64,000 nucleotides of DNA from SPJN01 sp965229935 (GCA_965229935.1 CBDDKB010000002.1:434001-498000), one strand, 5' to 3'; shown: positions 49,218 to 57,885, numbered from the stretch's first letter. Notes: generated by a model not told the origin, from the sequence alone. Numbers and translations are program-made.

Positions 49218-49988
49218 ATGGGACAGCGCAAATTTGCGATCATGTCCAGCAATTCGCCGAAAGCAATGCTGGCGAAAGCTGATCTTGAAGAAAAATATGA
49301 TTTTGTGCCGATTGATGATGCGGACGGTATCGTCGCCCTTGGCGGTGATGGGTTCTTGTTGCAAGCCATGCATATGACCATGACCCGTGATTTGCCGATC
49401 TATGGCATGAACCGTGGCTCTGTTGGGTTTTTGATGAACGAGTTTGACCCGGAAAATCTGTGGGACCGGATTGATGCAGCGAACGAATTTGTCATTCATC
49501 CCTTGCGCATGAAGGCGCGCCAAATTTCTGGGTATGAGCAAGAGGCGCTGGCGATTAACGAAGTGTCGATCCTGCGCGAGACACGGCAGGCGGCCAAGCT
49601 GCGCATTTCAATTGATGGCAAAGAACGGTTGAGCGAGCTGATCTGCGATGGCGTGCTTGTGTGCACGTCTGTCGGGTCAACCGCCTATAACCTGTCTGCC
49701 AATGGGCCGATCATTCCCATCGGTGCAGGTGTGATGGCGCTGACGCCGATCAGCCCGTTCCGCCCGCGTCAATGGCGCGGGGCATTGTTGCCGCATGATT
49801 GCAAGGTGACGTTCGAGGTTTTGGAACAGGCAAAACGCCCGGTTAGCGGCGTGGCAGACCAGACCGAAGTGCGCGATGTGGAATATGTCTCTGTTGAAGA
49901 AGACCGTTCCATCAATTTGCGGATGCTGTTTGATCCGGGTCATGACTTGCATGAACGCATCATGCTGGAACAGTTTTACGAGAAGTAA
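49218..49988 (+). CDS. nadK: NAD kinase
   Basis: 256 residues. Phosphorylates NAD to NADP. The GGDG motif (ALGGDGFLLQAM, about 41-52), the GMNRGSVGFLMNE loop and the second conserved region VGSTAYNLSANGPIIP are all present, so activity is expected. Likely expressed as a single gene after moaA (63 bp gap). Gttgagggg upstream provides a ribosome site. Confidence 0.95.
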   Translation: MGQRKFAIMSSNSPKAMLAKADLEEKYDFVPIDDADGIVALGGDGFLLQAMHMTMTRDLPIYGMNRGSVGFLMNEFDPENLWDRIDAANEFVIHPLRMKARQISGYEQEALAINEVSILRETRQAAKLRISIDGKERLSELICDGVLVCTSVGSTAYNLSANGPIIPIGAGVMALTPISPFRPRQWRGALLPHDCKVTFEVLEQAKRPVSGVADQTEVRDVEYVSVEEDRSINLRMLFDPGHDLHERIMLEQFYEK

Positions 49989-49992
49989 TCCA

Positions 49993-50045
49993 AAGCACGT
50001 CGCGCGGATAACAAAGATGCCGGATCAAGTCCGGCATGACGACTT
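49993..50045 (+). repeat. Repeat A fragment
   Basis: Aagcacgtcgcgcggataac tail followed by the palindrome atgccggatcaagtccggca and tgacg. It matches the right half of the copies at 50225 and 59985. Confidence 0.85.
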
Positions 50046-50073
50046 AATTTCAAGGCCAATGTCCACCCCTTCA

Positions 50074-50104
50074 CCGTCACTCCGGGCTTGACCCGGAGTC
50101 CAGT
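50074..50104 (+). repeat. Repeat A fragment
   Basis: Palindrome cgtcactccgggcttgaccc with ggagtccagtcc, a variant of the left A hairpin. Part of a roughly 430-bp block between nadK and the DUF4345 gene built almost wholly from A and B repeats. Confidence 0.7.
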
Positions 50105-50143
50105 CCGAAAATGCATTCAATTGCTGCTCTGGATGCCGGATCA

Positions 50144-50197
50144 TTAATGCGCGCCGCTCGACGCAAAAGTCTGCAACTTTTGCTGGCGGTCGCTTTT
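50144..50197 (+). repeat. Repeat B, copy 3, inserted in a repeat A palindrome
   Basis: The 54-bp element has hairpin gcaaaagt-ctgca-acttttgc. Directly left is gatgccggatca (50132-50143) and directly right is agtccggcatgac (50198-50210). Joined, they reconstruct the intact A palindrome atgccggatcaagtccggca found elsewhere. Confidence 0.85.
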
Positions 50198-50224
50198 AGT
50201 CCGGCATGACGAGCCCACATCAAA

Positions 50225-50330
50225 CGTCACCCCGCACTTGATGCGGGGTCTTTGCGTAGGGCTGCTGTTTCCTATCAGGATAAGCACGTCGCGCGGATAA
50301 CAAAGATGCCGGATCAAGTCCGGCATGACG
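50225..50330 (+). repeat. Repeat A, full second subtype
   Basis: 106 bp: left palindrome caccccgcacttgatgcggg, a middle part with ctgtttcctatcagg, right palindrome atgccggatcaagtccggca and tgacg. It differs from the copy at 59985-60090 at only five positions. Confidence 0.9.
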
Positions 50331-50378
50331 AAACTATTTGCGCGCTCCAGATTTCCTAGCGGTCGCAAATTATATTGT

Positions 50379-50428
50379 GGTCGCGCCGCGTGACGGAAAA
50401 GTCCTCAACTTTTCCTAGCGGTCGCTCC
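50379..50428 (+). repeat. Repeat B, copy 4 (overlaps the end of the DUF4345 gene)
   Basis: 50 bp with hairpin ggaaaagt-cctca-acttttcc and direct ggtcgc at both ends. A damaged B remnant (tttcctagcggtcgc, 50352-50366) lies just upstream. The adjacent minus-strand gene reads its last seven codons and stop from this copy. Confidence 0.85.
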
Positions 50429-50779
50429 GAATAACATTCCAGCCATCGCAAGCTCTACCCCGATAAACAGTATGGGGAAGCTGGTGGTTGTCGGCTCAAT
50501 CATCAGCGAAATCACGCGCCCCAAAGCCATCCCGATTAGCGACAGCGCAATGGCCGCTCTTATCCCAGCGGCAAGGGGGGAGGGCTTCAGGCTGTAAAAC
50601 AGCATGCTGCCAACCAACAGGCCAAAGCCGCCATAAACGGCGCGCACTTCGTTGCGCATGTCGGGGCCAAGCTCTCCGGCACCAAAAAAGCCGAGCGTAT
50701 AGGTCGGGTCAACAAGGGCAACAAGGCCCATGCCTGTGAAGAACAGGGCGACAGGGACGGTCAGTAAAAGCTGCATCAT
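50405..50779 (-). CDS. DUF4345-type small membrane protein
   Basis: 124 residues (or 123 from the second ATG) with four membrane segments. The family signature TLGFFGAGELGPDMRNEVRAVYGGFG (split) is intact, with GMALGRVISL in the third helix. Function of DUF4345 proteins is unknown. The C-terminal residues Gly-Ala-Thr-Ala-Arg-Lys-Ser and the stop codon are encoded by repeat B copy 4, so the original end of the gene was replaced by repeat sequence. Aaagg precedes the ATG. It is divergent from the AbrB-family gene. Confidence 0.8.
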   Translation of the reverse strand: MMQLLLTVPVALFFTGMGLVALVDPTYTLGFFGAGELGPDMRNEVRAVYGGFGLLVGSMLFYSLKPSPLAAGIRAAIALSLIGMALGRVISLMIEPTTTSFPILFIGVELAMAGMLFGATARKS

Positions 50780-50858
50780 GGTGCCTTTCTAGTAAAGTGC
50801 TGTAAAACCCTAGATGAGCTGACATAAGTAGTGAACCGGAATAACAGGCGGGGACTTC

Positions 50859-51917
50859 GTGGGTAGAGATGAGATCAAGCCGTTTTTGCTAACCTTGCTG
50901 GTTGCAGGGCTGGGCGGGTTGTTGTTTGCAATGATCCGCTTTCCGCTCGCATGGCTGATGGGCGCTATGCTTGCCACAACGGTGGCGTCAATTGCGGGCA
51001 TGCGTGTTTGGGTGCCGCAATGGCTGCGCGTGGCGATGATCGCTGTGCTGGGTATTATGCTTGGCTCCGCCTTCTCGCCAGAGATGATTGCTGATATGCG
51101 CCGCTGGGTCATGCCGTTGGTCGTGTTGGCGCTATTCGTATTGTTGGTAACGCTTGTTGGCGCGACCTATTTCAACAAAGTCGCCGGGTATGATCCTGTA
51201 ACGTCCTATTTTTCCGCCACGCCCGGCGGCATGACGGAAATGGCCTTGGTCGGCGAACAATATGGGGCAGACATTCGCGTGATCAGTTTGGGGCATGCGA
51301 CCCGCGTGTTGATCACGGTCGGGACAATTCCGGTTTGGTTCCGCTTTGTCGAAGGGTTAGACATGCCTGTTATGCCCGCGACGGGCACAGGCTTCGCCGA
51401 CTTGATGTGGGTTGATGTGCTGGTGCTGTTGGGCTGTGGCATCATCGGGGTGCCGCTGGGTGAACTGCTTAAGATTCCTGCGGGGCGTTTGGTTGGGCCG
51501 ATGCTGTTATCAGCGCTGGTTCACATGACCGGACTGGTTCATGTGGGGCCGCCACCATCAGTCGTTGCGGTTGCACAGATCGTAGTAGGGGCATCTATCG
51601 GCATGCGCTTTGTTGGCCTGACCATGAAGGAGCTGCGCGGCATCACCTTTCACGCCGCGGTCATCTCAATCATCTTTGTCTTGCTGGCCGCATTAGTCGG
51701 CAGCCAGGTTGGGCCGCTGGTCGATATGCAGCCTATCGCCATGATCTTGGCGCTGGCGCCGGGCGGGCTGTCTGAAATGTCATTGGTGGCGCTTGCGATC
51801 GGGATTGAGACGGCCTTCGTCTCCTCCATGCATATTGCGCGGATCATCATGATTGTGATCGCGGGACCATTTGTGTTCCGGTTCAGTCACCGCGATGCAA
51901 AGATGATTGGGAAATAG
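50859..51917 (+). CDS. AbrB-family (PF05145) membrane protein
   Basis: 352 residues with about ten membrane segments, GTG start. The protein is an internal duplication: TPGGMTEMALVGEQYGAD then LGHATRV in the first half corresponds to APGGLSEMSLVALAIGIE then SMHIARI in the second. This is the AbrB duplication family, whose members are linked to ammonia-monooxygenase-like or regulatory annotations, but whose transport function is unproven. Its stop codon abuts that of the convergent Nudix gene with no intergenic base. Confidence 0.85.
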   Translation: MGRDEIKPFLLTLLVAGLGGLLFAMIRFPLAWLMGAMLATTVASIAGMRVWVPQWLRVAMIAVLGIMLGSAFSPEMIADMRRWVMPLVVLALFVLLVTLVGATYFNKVAGYDPVTSYFSATPGGMTEMALVGEQYGADIRVISLGHATRVLITVGTIPVWFRFVEGLDMPVMPATGTGFADLMWVDVLVLLGCGIIGVPLGELLKIPAGRLVGPMLLSALVHMTGLVHVGPPPSVVAVAQIVVGASIGMRFVGLTMKELRGITFHAAVISIIFVLLAALVGSQVGPLVDMQPIAMILALAPGGLSEMSLVALAIGIETAFVSSMHIARIIMIVIAGPFVFRFSHRDAKMIGK

Positions 51918-52724
51918 CTATCTGCGGCCCGCAATAGCCTCCAAAGGCTCAAACACTTCGCCATAGCCTGCTTCTGTCGGGATGCGCAGCACGGGCTTGC
52001 CATCAACCTTTTCAGTCCATGGTTCGACCATCACGATTGTGTCGTTGCGCGCAGCCTCAATCGCCTCAGCAACAGAGTTTGAGCGTCCCAATTTCACAAG
52101 CTGCATGCGTGTGGGGAAGATGATGGTGGCGCGGCCCTGTTCAGCTTCTTCAATGGCTTTAAGTGGATTGATCCACAATGTGTCAACCGCCTCGCTGCCA
52201 TCATGGGCGGCATGCTGGCCGGCAAGGTCAGCGGCAAGGTAAAAGCGCGTGTCGAACCGTTTGGGCATGATCGGCGGCGTGACCCAATGGGCGAACGGGG
52301 TCAACAGATCCAGACCAAGCTCAATCCCGTTATTGCGGGCAATCTCTGCCATTGTGGTCTGGCGATTATTCAGCGCGTCGCGATCCTTGTCCATATCGTC
52401 CAGCATATCGGCGCTGACTATGGCGCCATCCTTGCGGGCAAAGATCAAATCGGCTTCTTCAAAGGCTTCGCGGATTGCGGCGACACGGAACGCAAGTTCA
52501 AGGTCATCAAATTCTGTTGAGGCACTGCAAAGCGGACGAACCTCATCCGCGTTGGTCAACCCGTCGGCGTCATCAACCTTGCCGCCGGGGAAAACATAGG
52601 CGCCTGAGGCAAAGTCGATTTGGTGATGGCGTTTGACCATCAACACTTCAAGGCCTGTGTCGCCATCGCGCAGCATCAAAATGGTTGAGGCCGGTCTGAT
52701 CGGCACATCGTCTTTATCGGTCAT
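51918..52724 (-). CDS. Nudix hydrolase with split Nudix box
   Basis: 268 residues. The Nudix start FPGGKVDDAD (about 45-54) is separated by some 30 residues from the catalytic AIREAFEEADLIF (about 83-95), a layout seen in NUDT19-like CoA/acyl-CoA diphosphatases rather than in MutT. The REAFEEA part keeps the metal-binding Glu residues. Acyl-CoA hydrolysis is a fair guess given the family and the window's many acyl-CoA enzymes; it is not proven. Good flow of conserved sequence through the C-terminal domain (HWVTPPIMPKRFDTRFY). Confidence 0.85.
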   Translation of the reverse strand: MTDKDDVPIRPASTILMLRDGDTGLEVLMVKRHHQIDFASGAYVFPGGKVDDADGLTNADEVRPLCSASTEFDDLELAFRVAAIREAFEEADLIFARKDGAIVSADMLDDMDKDRDALNNRQTTMAEIARNNGIELGLDLLTPFAHWVTPPIMPKRFDTRFYLAADLAGQHAAHDGSEAVDTLWINPLKAIEEAEQGRATIIFPTRMQLVKLGRSNSVAEAIEAARNDTIVMVEPWTEKVDGKPVLRIPTEAGYGEVFEPLEAIAGRR

Positions 52725-52765
52725 GTCAGTCCCTGTGATTATGTTTTGCGTATTTTGATTTAAAG

Positions 52766-54055
52766 CTATTCGCCTGCTGCTTGCCGCATAGGGGCAACCC
52801 GCAATTGCGTGATCTGATTGCGCTGGCGCTTCAACACTTCGAACTTAAAGCCGTGAAAGTTAAACGCCTGTCCCACCTCGGGGATGGTGCGTGCCTCATG
52901 GATCACAAGCCCGGCAATGGTCGTTGCCTCATCATCTGGCAGGCGCCAATCAAGCTCGCGGTTCAGATCGCGAATGGTGACGATACCATCAACAAGAAAG
53001 CTGCCATTGTCTTGCGGGCGCACGCCCTTCACAACATGGTCATGTTCATCGGAAATGTCGCCGACAATCTCCTCAAGAATATCTTCCAGCGTCAGAACGC
53101 CCATCAAGGTGCCATATTCATCGACCACGATGGCAAAATGCGCATGGCGGCGTTTAAAGCTTTCAAGCTGGTGGTTCAGCCCGCGTGTTTCAGGCACGAA
53201 CCAAGGTTCAGCGGCAATGTTCAGCAGGGCATTTTTCAGTTCGTCATCGCTGCGTTCGGCGGGCAGGGCTGCTACGGCGCGCAACACATCCTTGGCATGA
53301 AAGACGCCGATGATATTTTCCTGCTCATCCCGGTAAAGCGGAATGCGTGTAAACGGGCTGGTGATCACCGCGTTCAGCATCGCTTCGCCCGTTTCGTCGG
53401 CATCAATCATAAACATGTTGCGCCGATGGGTCATGACCTCGCCCACCTCAAGATCGCGTAGATCGAGGATAGAGCCAAGCATGTCGCGATAGCCCTTTTT
53501 CACGCGGCCTTCTGAATGGTGCAGGTCAATCGCGCCGCGAATTTCCTCAAGGGCTGATCCTGTCCATTCCGCTTCGATTTTGCTGCCAAACAGGCGGAAG
53601 ACGCCGCGCACGATTAACTGGACAAAGGCTGCTATGGGCGCAAAGACCAGCACGATGATGCGGATCAGCGGCGCAACGAACAAGGCGCCCCGTTCAGGGT
53701 TTTGAATGGCATAGGTTTTGGGCAGCACCTCGGCAAAGATCACGACCAAGGCTGTCATGATCAGCGTGGCATAGGCCACACCTGAATCGCCGAACAGCGT
53801 TAGGAACAGGCTGGTCGCAAGGGCAGAGGCAAGGATGTTGACCAGATTATTGCCCAGCAAAATCGCGCCGATCAGCCGTTCCTGATCTTGAATCAGTTTT
53901 TCAACGCCCTTGGCCCGTTTATTGCCCTGTTTTGACAATTGATGAATACGGGCGCGGCTGGTTGCCGTCAGCGCCGTTTCAGAACCTGAGAAAAATCCCG
54001 ACAAAACCAAAAGAATCGAAATGGCACCCAGTGTGAGTGCTGTGGTCATGCTCAT
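52766..54055 (-). CDS. HlyC/CorC (CNNM)-family transporter-like protein
   Basis: 429 residues. The N-terminal DUF21 domain has four membrane segments (about 1-160) with SGSETALTATSRARI. A pair of CBS domains (about 200-330) includes VMTHRRNMFMIDAD and VVDEYGTLMGVLTLEDILEEIVG (split). The C-terminal CorC_HlyC domain (about 345-425) includes LVDGIVTIRDLN and LVIHEARTIPEVGQAF. Relatives take part in Mg2+/Co2+ homeostasis. Third gene of the aroK-aroB-corC operon (five-base gap after aroB), a gene order common in alphaproteobacteria. Confidence 0.92.
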   Translation of the reverse strand: MSMTTALTLGAISILLVLSGFFSGSETALTATSRARIHQLSKQGNKRAKGVEKLIQDQERLIGAILLGNNLVNILASALATSLFLTLFGDSGVAYATLIMTALVVIFAEVLPKTYAIQNPERGALFVAPLIRIIVLVFAPIAAFVQLIVRGVFRLFGSKIEAEWTGSALEEIRGAIDLHHSEGRVKKGYRDMLGSILDLRDLEVGEVMTHRRNMFMIDADETGEAMLNAVITSPFTRIPLYRDEQENIIGVFHAKDVLRAVAALPAERSDDELKNALLNIAAEPWFVPETRGLNHQLESFKRRHAHFAIVVDEYGTLMGVLTLEDILEEIVGDISDEHDHVVKGVRPQDNGSFLVDGIVTIRDLNRELDWRLPDDEATTIAGLVIHEARTIPEVGQAFNFHGFKFEVLKRQRNQITQLRVAPMRQAAGE

Positions 54056-54060
54056 GGCTG

Positions 54061-55200
54061 TTATTTGCCGTCCTTCGTTTGATCATCGATTAACACGTCG
54101 CGAACATCATTGATCGCAACATCTTGGGTTATGAAAGCATCTCCGATCCCGCGCGCCAAGATGAAAGTCAATTTGTCGTCCACGACTTTCTTGTCCTGTT
54201 TCATGTGGGCCAGCAGTTGGTCCACATCAAAGGGCGCGCCTTTTATGTCGAGCAGGCTGGATTTCAGGCCCGTCGCCTTGAAATGCGCCTGAACCCGCCC
54301 AGCGTCCTGCCCTGACACAAGCCCCATTTTGGCGCTGAGTGCAAAGGCAAGTGCCATGCCAACCGCAACACCCTCGCCATGCAGCAAGGTGGCGCTATAG
54401 CCTGTTTCAGCTTCAAGTGCGTGGCCGAATGTGTGCCCCAGATTAAGAAGGGCGCGGCGGCCCTGTTCGGTTTCATCTTCGGCAACAATAGCAGCCTTCA
54501 TCGCGACTGATGTTTTGATCGCGTGCAGCCGGGCAGACAGATCACCCGACAGAACCTTGCTGCCATTTTGTTCAAGCCATTCAAAAAAGGCGCGGTCGCC
54601 CAACAGGCCATATTTCACAATTTCGGCATAGCCTGCCTGCAATTCGCGCGGGGGCAACGTGTCGAGAATAGACGTGTCTGCCAGCACAAGTACGGGCTGG
54701 TGGAACGCGCCGATCAGGTTCTTGCCCTGCGGGACATTCACGGCGGTCTTGCCGCCAACAGAACTGTCAACCTGGGCAAGTAGGCTGGTCGGGATTTGGA
54801 TAAAGCCGACGCCACGCCGCAAAATCGCGGCGGCAAAGCCGACAAGATCACCGATCACACCACCGCCAAGGGCGATGATGCGGTCATTCCGTTCAACCTT
54901 GGCGTCCAGCAGATCGCCACACAATGTTGCGAGCTGGTCAAAGTTTTTGGTGCCTTCCCCGGCGGGCAAGACAATTGCCTGATGGCTGATCCCAGCAGTA
55001 TCAAGTGCAGCTTCAAGTGATGAAAGGTGATGGTCTGCAACATTGGCATCAGTGACGATCACCGTCCGGTCCCGCTTCATCACAGGTTTCAGCAGTGCGC
55101 CCAGATCATCGAACAGGCCGGGGCCGATCACAACATCATAGGCGCGTTCACCAAGGCCGACGCGGACAATTTCACGCTGGACAGATTCAGGGGCAGTCAT
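54061..55200 (-). CDS. aroB: 3-dehydroquinate synthase
   Basis: 379 residues. NAD- and Zn-dependent cyclisation of DAHP to 3-dehydroquinate, second step of the shikimate pathway. Conserved: LPAGEGTKNFD, ALGGGVIGDLVGFAAAILRR (20 residues), IPTSLLAQVDSSVGGKTAVN, GHTFGHALEAETGY (metal-binding His) and HGEGVAVGMALA. It overlaps the end of aroK by four bases (ATGA), so the genes are translationally coupled. Confidence 0.96.
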   Translation of the reverse strand: MTAPESVQREIVRVGLGERAYDVVIGPGLFDDLGALLKPVMKRDRTVIVTDANVADHHLSSLEAALDTAGISHQAIVLPAGEGTKNFDQLATLCGDLLDAKVERNDRIIALGGGVIGDLVGFAAAILRRGVGFIQIPTSLLAQVDSSVGGKTAVNVPQGKNLIGAFHQPVLVLADTSILDTLPPRELQAGYAEIVKYGLLGDRAFFEWLEQNGSKVLSGDLSARLHAIKTSVAMKAAIVAEDETEQGRRALLNLGHTFGHALEAETGYSATLLHGEGVAVGMALAFALSAKMGLVSGQDAGRVQAHFKATGLKSSLLDIKGAPFDVDQLLAHMKQDKKVVDDKLTFILARGIGDAFITQDVAINDVRDVLIDDQTKDGK

Positions 55201-55775
55201 GAGGCGTCTCCGTCTTTCAGGGCCGCCACAATCGTGTCCACAACCTCGTCATGGGGCACGTCTGCTGTGTCGATGGTCACATTCGCCTCCGCGTAGATCG
55301 GGTAGCGTTCATCAATCAGCTTTTGCAAAATCTCGCGCGGATTACCCTGTCGTAACAAGGGGCGTGTGTTGCGCTTTGAGGTGCGCTTGACCAACAGATC
55401 AAGATCGGCACGCAGCCAAACTGACAGGCCCTGTTCGCCGATCAGGGCGCGGGTCTCATCATCCATAAAGGCGCCGCCGCCGGTGGCAAGCACGCAACGG
55501 TCGCTTTCGATCAACAGGCGGCGAATAACTTTCCGCTCCCCCTCGCGAAAGGCAGGTTCGCCATATTGTTCGAAATAGTCTGCGACGCTCATCCCCGCGG
55601 CTTCTTCGATAGCTTCGTCCGCATCGACGAAATCAAGCCCTAGCCGTTTGGCAAGGCGCCGTCCCACAGTGGTCTTGCCTGCACCCATCAGGCCGACAAG
55701 CACAATGGTCCGTTCCCCCACAGGGCGCGGTGCGGGGATTGGTGCGTCTAGGTCTGATGTGGCCGACAGGCTCAT
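55197..55775 (-). CDS. aroK: Shikimate kinase
   Basis: 192 residues. ATP-dependent phosphorylation of shikimate. Walker A is GLMGAGKTTVGRRLA (about 29-43), followed by the shikimate-binding DFVDADEAIEE and the GGGAFMDDETR loop; the lid contains RNTRPLLRQGNPREIL. First gene of the aroK-aroB-corC-like operon. The promoter region is divergent from the small membrane protein gene at 55992. Confidence 0.96.
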   Translation of the reverse strand: MSLSATSDLDAPIPAPRPVGERTIVLVGLMGAGKTTVGRRLAKRLGLDFVDADEAIEEAAGMSVADYFEQYGEPAFREGERKVIRRLLIESDRCVLATGGGAFMDDETRALIGEQGLSVWLRADLDLLVKRTSKRNTRPLLRQGNPREILQKLIDERYPIYAEANVTIDTADVPHDEVVDTIVAALKDGDAS

Positions 55776-55906
55776 ATTATCTCACAAAATTCTTCATATT
55801 CGGCGCAATTTGCGGGTTGCGCACATAAGCACAGCCTGTTTTGTCCCCAAAGGGGCATAAAGACGCGAAAAAATCCGCTGCCCCCATCGTCTTTAGGCCA
55901 TATTTT

Positions 55907-55934
55907 CGCTATAGCGGTGTCAGACACTATAGTG
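55907..55934 (+). promoter_or_regulatory. Three stacked palindromes in the aroK divergent region
   Basis: Cgctatagcg (55907-55916), gtgtc-a-gacac (55917-55927) and cactatagtg (55925-55934), all perfect, are packed in 28 bp. The tatag elements resemble -10 boxes. They lie 58 bp upstream of the small ORF and 132 bp upstream of aroK. Function unknown; an operator for one or both directions is possible. Confidence 0.45.
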
Positions 55935-55991
55935 CAAGTCAAGAGTCGCCCCCAATAGGGCGCGACAGGTTATTTAGCGTAAGGGGTAAGA

Positions 55992-56132
55992 ATGCCACGT
56001 TTTTCCGTAATTCTGCTGTTGCTGATTCTGGGCGGTGTCGGTGCCGGGGCCGTATTTTTAGCCACATGGGATATTCCGGCACCAAGCCAAACGGTAGAGC
56101 AGGTGTTGCCCGATGATCGTTTCGAACGTTAG
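55992..56132 (+). CDS. Small single-pass membrane protein (46 aa)
   Basis: ATG 55992 follows the ribosome site aaggggtaag. The 46-residue product is MPRFSV, a strongly hydrophobic helix (about residues 5-24, ILLLLILGGVGAGAVFLA), and a short acidic, presumably periplasmic tail ending QVLPDDRFER. Its last 20 bases overlap the start of the next gene in another frame, so translation is probably coupled. I do not recognise a family name, but the position, ribosome site and overlap argue that it is real and works with the following exported protein. Confidence 0.65.
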   Translation: MPRFSVILLLLILGGVGAGAVFLATWDIPAPSQTVEQVLPDDRFER

Positions 56133-57861
56133 AGCATCCGGCGCGCGGATCATAACTGCTGCGCTGCTGTGTGGTGGCATGTTTGGCGCCTCTGCAGGCA
56201 CAGCCAATGCGCAATCCTTTAATACGGTCATTGCTGTCGAACAACGCAGTGCCCAGCCTGATTATGGGGCTGTGGGAATCAAGGTGGATTTGGGCGCGAA
56301 CAGCACCCTAGTCTCAGAAGGTATGTGGGAGGGGATGACCCGCCGCCGTGCCGCAACCTTGATGACAATGGCAGATCGTCAGACAGGCATTGCCGCGCTT
56401 GATACGCTTTATATGCAGACATTGGCAGTCGCCGCAGGATCGCCCCGTCGTGATGATGACCGGGAAGAGGCTGAGGATGGCAATTCATGGCTGGAGGCAC
56501 GGGTCAGTTCTCTTGTGGCGCGCGGTCATTATGATACCGCCATTCAATTGGGGGAACGGCTTGGTACCGCCGGGCGCAGCGCCAACCCAAATGTGGAGCG
56601 CAGCCTGCTTGATGCGGTTCTGTGGGGACAAGGGCTTGGCCCTGCCTGTGCGGTGTCGTGGCGGCTGGAGGCGCAGTCGCGCCCCGATGCGGACCCTGAC
56701 CTGCAATTGCTGGATGCAGCCTGCAAGGCGATGAAGGATGACCGGGCCGGGGCAGAATTCTCGGCTGATCTTGCGCGCGAATTCGGGGCCGATAACAAAA
56801 TCGGCTTTGCCTTGTTGGATCATATGGTCGGCCTGCGCCGTGACAGGCCCAAGCCGAAATTATTGAAATTGGCAGCGGGTGATGCGCTTGGCTTCGCGAT
56901 GGCTGGCGCGCTTGAAATGTCATGGCCTGTTGCGCTGTACAATGCGTTGCCCCCCGCAGTTCTTGCAGGACTGGCGGGGCGTGAAGACTTGACCCTACCC
57001 GACAGGATTGTTGCCGCTGAAACTGCGCGCGCGGCCGGGTTTGGGTCGCGCAAGCAATTGCGTGAGTTATATTTGGCAGGTGCTGCAGCCCTGCGCAGCG
57101 GGCAGATCGCACCGACTGATGCAACGGCACCGATCCTGGATCGCGCCAATGCGTTTGCGACATGGCGGGCCGCCCAAGACCCAGTAATCGCCGCTGACCA
57201 ATTGGCTGATTTGCTGACGCGGGCGCAAGCCGAAGGCCGCTTTGATGTGGTGGCGGATTTGTTCCTGCATGATTTAAGTTTCCCGCAGGCCGACCCGACC
57301 CTTGCCCGTCATGCAGGCATATTTGCCCGCGCGGCGATGGCAGCCAATATGCCCAACCGGGCAGGCACATGGCTTGCCATATTGTTAAAGGGGCAGGAGG
57401 CTGGCGTCTTCTTCCTTGATCCTAATGTGCGGGCGGTTTGGCCCTTGTTGATCCTGTCGGCCCTGCCCGTGAATGAGATGGTTGAAAATGGCGCGCTGCC
57501 CTGGTTGGCAAGCCTGTCAGATAAGGACCGCGCCAATGCGGCACTTGTCTTTTCAATGGCAGAAGCCTTGGGCCGCCGCATTCCTGAACCTGCATGGCTG
57601 ACATTGCAGGATGGCAAGACAAAGGATGCGTCTGCCGCACCCTTACCCCCGTTGCCCTATTGGCGCGGTATTGCCGCCGCTGCAGGCCGTGGTAGCAGGG
57701 CAGAGGTGATTATCTTTGCCAATCTATTGTTGCAGGCCAATCAGGACCAGTTGGTGCACCCGGCCATAATCTCCTCAGTCCTATCGGGGTTGCGGGGGAT
57801 TGGCGCGACTGACATTGCCCATCAGATCGCCGTTGAAACGGCGTTGAAGGTGGGGTTTTAG
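56113..57861 (+). CDS. Exported alpha-helical repeat protein of unknown function
   Basis: 582 residues with a signal peptide (about 1-33, ending TANA-QS). The mature protein is almost wholly helical, with Ala- and Leu-rich helix-turn-helix units resembling degenerate TPR/HEAT-like solenoids (for example WLEARVSSLVARGHYDTAIQ). No catalytic motif is visible. It is translated through overlap with the 46-aa membrane protein and lies 24 bp before xerD. Proteins of this kind precede xerD in other alphaproteobacteria, but I cannot name a function. Confidence 0.65.
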   Translation: MIVSNVRASGARIITAALLCGGMFGASAGTANAQSFNTVIAVEQRSAQPDYGAVGIKVDLGANSTLVSEGMWEGMTRRRAATLMTMADRQTGIAALDTLYMQTLAVAAGSPRRDDDREEAEDGNSWLEARVSSLVARGHYDTAIQLGERLGTAGRSANPNVERSLLDAVLWGQGLGPACAVSWRLEAQSRPDADPDLQLLDAACKAMKDDRAGAEFSADLAREFGADNKIGFALLDHMVGLRRDRPKPKLLKLAAGDALGFAMAGALEMSWPVALYNALPPAVLAGLAGREDLTLPDRIVAAETARAAGFGSRKQLRELYLAGAAALRSGQIAPTDATAPILDRANAFATWRAAQDPVIAADQLADLLTRAQAEGRFDVVADLFLHDLSFPQADPTLARHAGIFARAAMAANMPNRAGTWLAILLKGQEAGVFFLDPNVRAVWPLLILSALPVNEMVENGALPWLASLSDKDRANAALVFSMAEALGRRIPEPAWLTLQDGKTKDASAAPLPPLPYWRGIAAAAGRGSRAEVIIFANLLLQANQDQLVHPAIISSVLSGLRGIGATDIAHQIAVETALKVGF

Positions 57862-57885
57862 GCTTAGATGCGGGGATAGGGCAGG

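Noticed and set aside
49990..50430. CRISPR array between nadK and the DUF4345 gene
   Set aside because: The repeats are of different kinds, palindromic, irregularly spaced and without unique spacers of even length; they are A and B intergenic elements.
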